From positions 28,348-92,347 of the forward strand of contig DAOROA010000008.1 of assembly GCA_035441325.1 (NCBI GenBank): a stretch of DNA of 64,000 nucleotides, written 5' to 3'. Source of the DNA: Competibacter_A sp002352125. GTDB taxonomy: Bacteria > Pseudomonadota > Gammaproteobacteria > Competibacterales > Competibacteraceae. Numbering within the stretch: the stretch's first letter is position 1; each line of letters starts with the position of its first letter. The notes under the pieces are model-generated. The model was not told the DNA's origin, ran no database searches, and saw nothing but the letters and a program-made list of their open reading frames with translations. Below are positions 59,825-64,000 of the stretch, piece after piece. The translations under genes were made by a program, and so were the position numbers.

Positions 59825-60127
59825 ATGACTACCTTGATTCCACCGACCCCGCAAGATATCCAAACCCGCCTCATTCTGCTGCTCGACAACATGACCCAAG
59901 AATGGGGCACCGAACTGTTGGAACCTCTCGGAGCCGAAACCCGGCTGGTCGAGGATCTGGGTTTTGAATCGGTGGATTTGATGCAGTTGATCGTCGCCAT
60001 CGAGCAGGCCTTCGGAGTACGCGGTTTGCCATACGACCAAGTGCTGATGCGGGATGGCGGTTACGTCACCGAAATCACGGTCCGGCAACTGACCGACTTC
60101 CTGCATCGCGCCATACCGTCACATTAG
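59825..60127 (+). CDS. Free-standing acyl carrier protein
   Basis: A 100-residue acyl carrier protein. The 4'-phosphopantetheine site is Ser49 in DLGFESVDLMQLIVAIEQAF, preceded by the usual acidic helix region (LLEPLGAETRLVE) and followed by a third helix (TVRQLTDFLHRAI). It differs from the ACP domain inside the giant synthase (LGIDSIKRVEI). ATG 59825 is chosen because the protein begins there as expected for this family; the ribosome site (ACGGAAAA) is weak. It lies head to head with the synthase operon. It could serve as the carrier for the KS-AT protein or as a loading or sulfation-stage carrier. Confidence 0.9.
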   Translation: MTTLIPPTPQDIQTRLILLLDNMTQEWGTELLEPLGAETRLVEDLGFESVDLMQLIVAIEQAFGVRGLPYDQVLMRDGGYVTEITVRQLTDFLHRAIPSH

Positions 60128-60182
60128 CGGGCCGGCGCATCGGCGAGCGAAGCCGCCAGAACCCGAACCTGAAATCGTGGCT

Positions 60183-60211
60183 TTGACATTTCGCCGCTAA
60201 ATCCCGATACT
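60183..60211 (+). promoter_or_regulatory. Near-consensus sigma-70 promoter
   Basis: TTGACA (60183-60188, perfect -35) and GATACT (60206-60211, four of six -10 bases) are separated by exactly 17 bp, followed by an AT-rich stretch. This is the best promoter match seen in the window. Transcription would start near 60218 and run through three hairpins to the terminator at 60412, ahead of rtcB. Confidence 0.65.
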
Positions 60212-60217
60212 TAAAAG

Positions 60218-60412
60218 CACAACCATTTCTGGATTTTTCATCGGATAGCGCGATGCTATCCCATCGCCCGGCGGGTCGCGACATGCTCATAAAAGAATTC
60301 ACCACCTCGTAACGCCTTCCGGGCGGTCTCCGGAAGGTCCTGATTGTCTTCCGAGCCTGCTTCCTCCGAACGTAGAAAACCCTGGTTGACAATCGTCAGC
60401 CAGGGTTTTTTT
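60218..60412 (+). ncRNA. Candidate structured small RNA or rtcB leader
   Basis: Between the promoter and the terminator lies about 195 nt without a convincing ORF, with three separate stem-loops: GGATAGC/GCTATCC (60243-60261, 5-base loop), CCTTCCGG/CCGGAAGG (60315-60337, 7-base loop) and the terminator hairpin (60376-60409). The layout fits either a discrete small RNA or a transcription-attenuated leader of rtcB, whose start lies 40 bp further on. No known RNA family is recognised; the CCGGAAGG element is only superficially like part of 4.5S RNA. Confidence 0.45.
60376..60412 (+). terminator. Strong intrinsic terminator before rtcB
   Basis: AAAACCCTGG (60376-60385) pairs perfectly with CCAGGGTTTT (60400-60409), and the inner TTGAC/GTCAG adds four more pairs and one wobble, leaving a 4-base AATC loop: about a 15-bp stem. 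The T-run continues to 60412. It would stop plus-strand transcripts from the ACP gene or from the promoter at 60183, and could act on both strands. Confidence 0.75.
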
Positions 60413-60452
60413 GTTTGGAGAACCGGGTTCTCTATCGCAGCGAGCAGTCATC

Positions 60453-61652
60453 ATGCCTATCAAGAGAATAATCACCAAGGGCAAGGTTCCGGTCAAAATC
60501 TACACCGACGACGTGGATCCGCAAGCTTTGACCCAACTGGGCAACCTCGCTCAGTTACCGTTCGTTCGCGGCCACGTCGCAGCGATGCCCGACGTTCACG
60601 TCGGCATCGGCGCGACCGTGGGCGCAGTCATTCCGACCAAGGGCGCCATCATTCCGGCGGCGGTCGGGGTCGATATCGGCTGCGGCATGAACGCCGTTCG
60701 ACTCAGCCTAAAAGCGAGTCAGTTGCCCGACAACCTGCGGCCCTTGCGCTACGTCGTCGAAGCGGCGGTGCCGGTCGGTTTCGACATGCACCCGGAAGGG
60801 CGCGGTGCGCCGGCATCGGCCGTTCGCGCGCTATCCGGCGGCTTGGACCGGATCGTCAAAAAACATCCGGGCCTTCTCAAGATGCAAAAAAACGTCGAAA
60901 TCGTCTGGGCGCGGCAACTGGGCACGTTGGGCGGCGGCAATCACTTCATCGAGCTGTGCCTGGACGAGAATCAGGACGTGTGGGTAATGCTGCATTCCGG
61001 CAGTCGCGGTATCGGCAACATCATCGGCCGCTACTTCATCGACTTGGCGCGGAAAGACATGGGCAAACACCTCGCCAACCTGCCAGACCGCGATCTGGCT
61101 TACCTGCAAGAAGGCGCGGAACACTTCGACGACTACGTGGAAGCCGTACATTGGGCGCAGGATTACGCCATGACCAACCGCCGCGAGATGATGCGATTGA
61201 TCCTTGACGCTCTGGCCCGGCAACTACCGCCGTTCGCTTTAACCAAGGAGGCGATCAACTGCCACCACAACTACGTCGCGGTGGAACAGCATTTCGGCGA
61301 GACGCTATTCATCACTCGCAAGGGCGCCATCCGCGCCGGCGAAGGCGATTTAGGCATCATCCCCGGCAGCATGGGCGCCAAGTCCTACATCGTGCGCGGC
61401 AAGGGTGAACCGCAATCGTTCTGCTCCTGCTCGCATGGAGCGGGGCGCCGGATGAGCCGGGGCAAGGCCAAGAAAGCGTTCGATCCGCAGGATCTGATCG
61501 CGCAAACCGCCGGCGTGGAATGCCGCAAGGATGCGGGGGTGCTCGACGAAATTCCTGGCGCTTACAAGGACATCGACGAGGTGATGGCCAACCAGTCCGA
61601 TCTGGTCGAAGTCGTGCATACCCTCAAGCAGGTGATTTGCGTGAAAGGCTGA
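60453..61652 (+). CDS. rtcB: RtcB family RNA ligase
   Basis: A 399-residue RtcB-type RNA-splicing ligase, which joins 2',3'-cyclic phosphate or 3'-phosphate ends to 5'-OH ends using GTP and manganese. Hallmarks: MPDVHVGIGATVGAVIP, GVDIGCGMNAVRL with metal-binding Cys77, LGTLGGGNHFIEL (guanylate pocket), HSGSRGIGNIIG, a metal His in NCHHNYVA, and the guanylated His328 in CSCSHGAGRRMSRG. In many bacteria rtcB is controlled by RtcR and paired with rtcA; neither is seen here, and the gene instead follows a strong hairpin terminator, so attenuation or a separate promoter in the 40-bp spacer may regulate it. ATG 60453 has no strong ribosome site. Cytoplasmic RNA repair, for example of tRNA or rRNA damage. 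Confidence 0.95.
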   Translation: MPIKRIITKGKVPVKIYTDDVDPQALTQLGNLAQLPFVRGHVAAMPDVHVGIGATVGAVIPTKGAIIPAAVGVDIGCGMNAVRLSLKASQLPDNLRPLRYVVEAAVPVGFDMHPEGRGAPASAVRALSGGLDRIVKKHPGLLKMQKNVEIVWARQLGTLGGGNHFIELCLDENQDVWVMLHSGSRGIGNIIGRYFIDLARKDMGKHLANLPDRDLAYLQEGAEHFDDYVEAVHWAQDYAMTNRREMMRLILDALARQLPPFALTKEAINCHHNYVAVEQHFGETLFITRKGAIRAGEGDLGIIPGSMGAKSYIVRGKGEPQSFCSCSHGAGRRMSRGKAKKAFDPQDLIAQTAGVECRKDAGVLDEIPGAYKDIDEVMANQSDLVEVVHTLKQVICVKG

Positions 61653-61730
61653 AGCAAATTCGCGCGAAACACACCGCTCTCCTCCCCCGCCCGACGCGGC
61701 GGCGAGGAAGATCAACAGGAGAAATTTACG

Positions 61731-61871
61731 ATGCGCCAACGACGAAATCCCGTCGCCGCCGCCCCAATTTTGCGCAAGGGTGGCGCGCACCAGAAATCCA
61801 GAACGGCGGAACGGAGCAAGGCTCGGGATCAATTGAAGCGGGAAACGGCGGAATGGCGTCGGCCGCGCTGA
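61731..61871 (+). CDS. Basic 46-aa small protein
   Basis: A short frame, ATG 61731 to TGA 61869-61871, with a good ribosome site (CAGGAG at 61716-61721, nine bases before the ATG). The product is 46 residues, very basic (MRQRRNPVAAAPILRKGG at the N-terminus, many Arg and Lys), and predicted helical after residue 25 (RSKARDQLKRETAEW). Similar small basic proteins beginning with RRNPV-like sequence occur in gammaproteobacteria; the function is unknown, perhaps RNA or ribosome binding. It lies 78 bp after rtcB on the same strand, so it could share its transcript. Confidence 0.6.
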   Translation: MRQRRNPVAAAPILRKGGAHQKSRTAERSKARDQLKRETAEWRRPR

Positions 61872-61911
61872 CGTTCGCCAATTCCAGCAAACCCGCTTCG
61901 AGTCGACCCGC

Positions 61912-62253
61912 TCACCAGCGCAGCAGCACCCAGGCCGGGATCAACATGCCATCCTGCAAGTCGCTGTAGCGGGTTTCCAGATTGCCGTCGCCATCGGTAT
62001 CCACCAGATAGTAGGGGACGCCTTTGGACGGCACGACCTTGATCATGTAGAGCACGCCTCCAGCCCGGTATTCCTCGATGCTGCCCCGGTCACCGCGCTG
62101 GCGAATGGTGACTTCGGGTGCCGGCACGTTCCGTTCCCCGCCCGTTTCCGGAGGACCATCGGGAATGGGTTCCAAACCGGCGGGGTCGGAAGCTGCCTGA
62201 GCCCAGCTCAGGTTCGATATCAGCAGCAACGGCAACAACAACCACAAACGCAT
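61912..62253 (-). CDS. DUF2782 domain exported protein
   Basis: A 113-residue protein with a signal peptide (MRLWLLLPLLLISNLSWAQA) and the DUF2782 core: EVTIRQRGDRGSIEEYRAGG, MIKVVPSKGVPYYLVD, and DGDGNLETRYSDL. The C-terminus VLLRW is typical. The family is largely gammaproteobacterial and of unknown function; location is periplasm. ATG 62253 has AAGGA seven bases upstream. The longer frame to 62553 overlaps the Mut7-C gene and is not real. It follows the Mut7-C gene by 70 bp on the same strand. Confidence 0.85.
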   Translation of the reverse strand: MRLWLLLPLLLISNLSWAQAASDPAGLEPIPDGPPETGGERNVPAPEVTIRQRGDRGSIEEYRAGGVLYMIKVVPSKGVPYYLVDTDGDGNLETRYSDLQDGMLIPAWVLLRW

Positions 62254-62323
62254 GGCCGATCCTTGTGAAAGGTTGGCAGATAGGTAAACCGGCAGACGGA
62301 TCGTGCCGATTCGCACGCACGCA

Positions 62324-63118
62324 TCATTTCGTAGCATCAACGATTTGTCCAGTTGCCGGCGCGGTGGCGCCCGCACGCGCTTGCAAATTCTCGATAAATC
62401 GCCGGATACGCGGCATGTGACTGCCTTCCCAATACAGTTGACCGCAGGCGCCGCACTCCCAGAACGATTCGACTTGGCGACGGGTTTCCGGAGGCAATCG
62501 CTCCCAAACCTGAAGCTTGGGCACCGTCGCCAGCAAGCCGTTGCAGCGGGCACAACGCTGGAGCGGCCGGATGGCCCGGTACAGGTCCAGGCGGTCCATC
62601 ACTTCCTCGACCTGACGGCGCGGATCGGTTGCCCGCACGTAGTAGCCGTGCGTCACGACGGCGCGTTTCAGGAGATCGCGGTCGCGGGTCAATAGAATCC
62701 GCCGTTCCGCACTGGCCAGGGCCGCCAGTTCGGCATCATCGTAATCGTTGCGATAGAGGGTATCGAAACCGAGCAGCCGCAGATAGCGCGCCAGCTTGCC
62801 CAGGTGCACGTCCAGCACGAAGCGGCTGGTTCGCAACGGGCGCGGCCGGACTCGAACCATCGGTTGCACGTCGAACGATTCGAACACGGGATAGACGCTG
62901 ATGTGGTCGCCATCCTGGACGATATGGGAAAAATCCACCGACTGGCCGTTCACCAAAATCAGCTCGATTTCCGTATGCGGCACACCGAGCGCCTCGATCA
63001 TGTCTTTGACGGATGCTCGCCGCTGGAATTCGTGAACGAAGCGGACCTTGCGTCGCGCGAGCGGCAGAAAGTCATTCAGTTCCTCGTAAAACCGCATCTG
63101 GCACTTGCTTTTCGACAA
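62324..63118 (-). CDS. Mut7-C RNase domain protein with ubiquitin-like N-terminus
   Basis: A 264-residue protein: an N-terminal ubiquitin-like (Mut7-C ub) part (MRFYEELNDFLPLARRKVRF, VSVYPVFESF) and a C-terminal PIN-like Mut7-C RNase domain (RFVLDVHLGKLARYLRLLGF, NDYDDAELAALASAERRILL, TRDRDLLKRA, with acidic residues for metal), closed by a zinc ribbon (CARCNGLL and WECGACGQLYW). Probable cytoplasmic ribonuclease. The start is TTG 63118, supported by GAGAGG six bases upstream; ATG 63097, seven codons later, is the alternative. RtcB nearby also acts on RNA ends, but a link is only suggestive. Confidence 0.88.
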   Translation of the reverse strand: MSKSKCQMRFYEELNDFLPLARRKVRFVHEFQRRASVKDMIEALGVPHTEIELILVNGQSVDFSHIVQDGDHISVYPVFESFDVQPMVRVRPRPLRTSRFVLDVHLGKLARYLRLLGFDTLYRNDYDDAELAALASAERRILLTRDRDLLKRAVVTHGYYVRATDPRRQVEEVMDRLDLYRAIRPLQRCARCNGLLATVPKLQVWERLPPETRRQVESFWECGACGQLYWEGSHMPRIRRFIENLQARAGATAPATGQIVDATK

Positions 63119-63634
63119 CTTCGGCCTCTCAAAAAACCGCCGCGACGCCGTTGCGGAAGCTAGGGCTTCGCCAAGTTCCCATAGAAATTGTAGCCGAGTG
63201 CGCGCCGAACGCCACTATTGCCGTCCCGGCAAACGGATTTCCCAAAGTAACGCCTTCGCTTGACGGACGAACCGTTTTGGCGCCGGTTTCGAGTCTTCCT
63301 TCCTTAGCTTGACTTATAATGTAAAGGTATTGTCACTATTCCCAAACCTGGCCATATCGAGAACGTGCGCGACCAGACGAAACGCGGACGTACGCAACCG
63401 GACAAGTCCAAGTTGTCATGGGTACGAAACGTCCGCGACGACGGGGCAGCAGACGAGCATCTGCCGGGTAGCGGTGCTTTGCGCCGCTACTCGGCTCAAC
63501 CCGACATCGACCGTCCAAAATTGGGTATTTTGTTCGGGCGCATCGATTATCCGCCGCTCCGTTCATCCAGATGAAACCGAAATAGTGCAACTCCGTAGCT
63601 CGTTGATTGCCAACCAAGCGACAGGAGCAAGACC
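63119..63634. other. Intergenic stretch, no gene seen
   Basis: About 515 bp between divergent genes. A perfect TATAAT (63315-63320) is present on the plus strand without a matching -35 hexamer at 16-18 bp. A 109-codon frame from TTG 63309 has no ribosome site and low plausibility. No RNA gene or repeat recognised. Confidence 0.5.
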
Positions 63635-64000
63635 TTGAAACCCAAAAAACTGATCCGGTGGGCGATAAGTATCGTAGCGACAGTATGGGTGGTTGGTATC
63701 TGGAGCGCCATCGCAGCAGATGCCGGTCCCGGACGCGCCACGCCGTACAAAATCCTCTATGTCATGAGCTATCACTCGCCGTGGCGCTGGACCGACGGCC
63801 AACTCGAAGGTTTCAAGAAAGGTCTGGCGGCTGCACCGGCCGAATACCGGGCATTTCAGATGGACACCAAGCGGAACAGCGCGCCCGAAGCAAAGGAGAG
63901 GATGGGCCAGGAAGCGCGCGCCTTGATCGAGTCGTGGCGGCCGGATTTAGTACTCCGTAAATTAAGTTTATTTATACCAATTCAAGTGGTAGTTTATCGC
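63635..64000 (+). CDS. ABC-type substrate-binding protein, N-terminal part (interrupted and cut by window)
   Basis: TTG 63635, with AGGAG seven bases upstream, opens a frame that starts with a signal or anchor segment (LIRWAISIVATVWVVGIWSA) followed by the typical start of a PF04392-related binding protein: KILYVMSYHSPWRWTDGQLE, FQMDTKRNSAPEAKERM and ALIESWRPDLV. At about 63951 the match ends abruptly and the DNA turns AT-rich, though the frame stays open to the window end. The family normally continues DLV with an Asp-rich loop. Full-length members are periplasmic binding proteins or the N-terminal part of sensor proteins. Because the ribosome site and first 100 codons are intact, the interruption looks recent. 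Confidence 0.7.
   Translation, partial: MKPKKLIRWAISIVATVWVVGIWSAIAADAGPGRATPYKILYVMSYHSPWRWTDGQLEGFKKGLAAAPAEYRAFQMDTKRNSAPEAKERMGQEARALIESWRPDLVLRKLSLFIPIQVVVYR
63951..64000. mobile_element. Possible left end of an inserted element
   Basis: From about 63951 the sequence changes to AT-rich DNA (TACTCCGTAAATTAAG and onward) inside the binding-protein gene. This fits an insertion-sequence end, but only 50 bp are visible and no transposase or inverted-repeat partner can be seen. The family is not recognised. Confidence 0.35.

Noticed and set aside
60315..60337. 4.5S/SRP RNA
   Set aside because: The GGTC/CCGGAAGG-like element is present but the surrounding order of conserved SRP sequences is not.
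63309..63634. 109-aa ORF before the last gene
   Set aside because: TTG start without ribosome site; composition unlike protein; probably chance.

Overview
The window reads as a chromosomal segment of a GC-rich, Gram-negative, free-living bacterium, most likely a gammaproteobacterium. Supporting signs are lipoprotein signals, a DUF2782 protein, a PilH-like regulator, a GGDEF-EAL protein and the DUF2760/Hsp70 gene set. A Competibacter-like lineage would fit the mix of gene families, but that is inference only. The sequence holds one assembly gap (24821-24876) and is cut at both ends inside genes.

Region 1 (1-14.6 kb) is mostly housekeeping and accessory: an endonuclease/exonuclease/phosphatase protein (5' cut), a YkgJ cysteine-cluster protein preceded by a 24-codon ORF with a strong ribosome site, an exported small protein, a FIST sensor with a GAF-GAF-PAS-GGDEF-EAL enzyme, two dehydrogenases, a three-gene ABC importer, gamma-glutamyltransferase and a DUF2934 protein. 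About 650 bp without a clear gene (13949-14595) carries a pair of inverted DnaA-box-like sites.

Region 2 (14.6-31 kb) is rich in chaperone and signalling genes. DUF2760, two Hsp70-family ATPases and a Ser/Thr kinase-like protein with a seven-repeat WD40 propeller form one operon. The kinase-like protein has lost its catalytic residues, and the second Hsp70 has no normal start codon. Next come a PilH-like receiver, a VWA lipoprotein, an ECF sigma factor, a probable membrane anti-sigma factor and a DnaJ-related protein, then an intact Ser/Thr kinase, a DUF350 membrane protein, an SPFH protein and a hemolysin-III-type membrane protein.

Region 3 (31.4-60.1 kb) looks like an uncharacterised biosynthetic island. 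A minus-strand operon (59417 down to 41208) encodes a TPR protein, an alkaline-phosphatase-superfamily hydrolase, a sulfotransferase, two unknown proteins, a giant NMO-NMO-KS-AT-ACP-KR-DH synthase of the PUFA-synthase type, a KS-AT protein that lacks its own carrier domain, and a membrane protein joining an M50-like segment to an HlyD adaptor. A divergent free-standing acyl carrier protein lies at its head. A plus-strand set adds a second phosphodiesterase-type hydrolase, an alpha/beta hydrolase, two paralogous propeller-like proteins, two sulfotransferases and an AT-rich EF-hand esterase lipoprotein; a further sulfotransferase lies between them on the minus strand. The simplest reading is synthesis, sulfation and export or processing of a polyketide- or fatty-acid-derived compound.

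Region 4 (60.1-64 kb): a near-consensus promoter, three hairpins and a strong intrinsic terminator precede rtcB, suggesting a small RNA or an attenuated leader. Then come a 46-aa basic protein, a DUF2782 protein, a Mut7-C RNase and the start of a substrate-binding protein gene that appears to be interrupted by AT-rich foreign DNA at the window edge.
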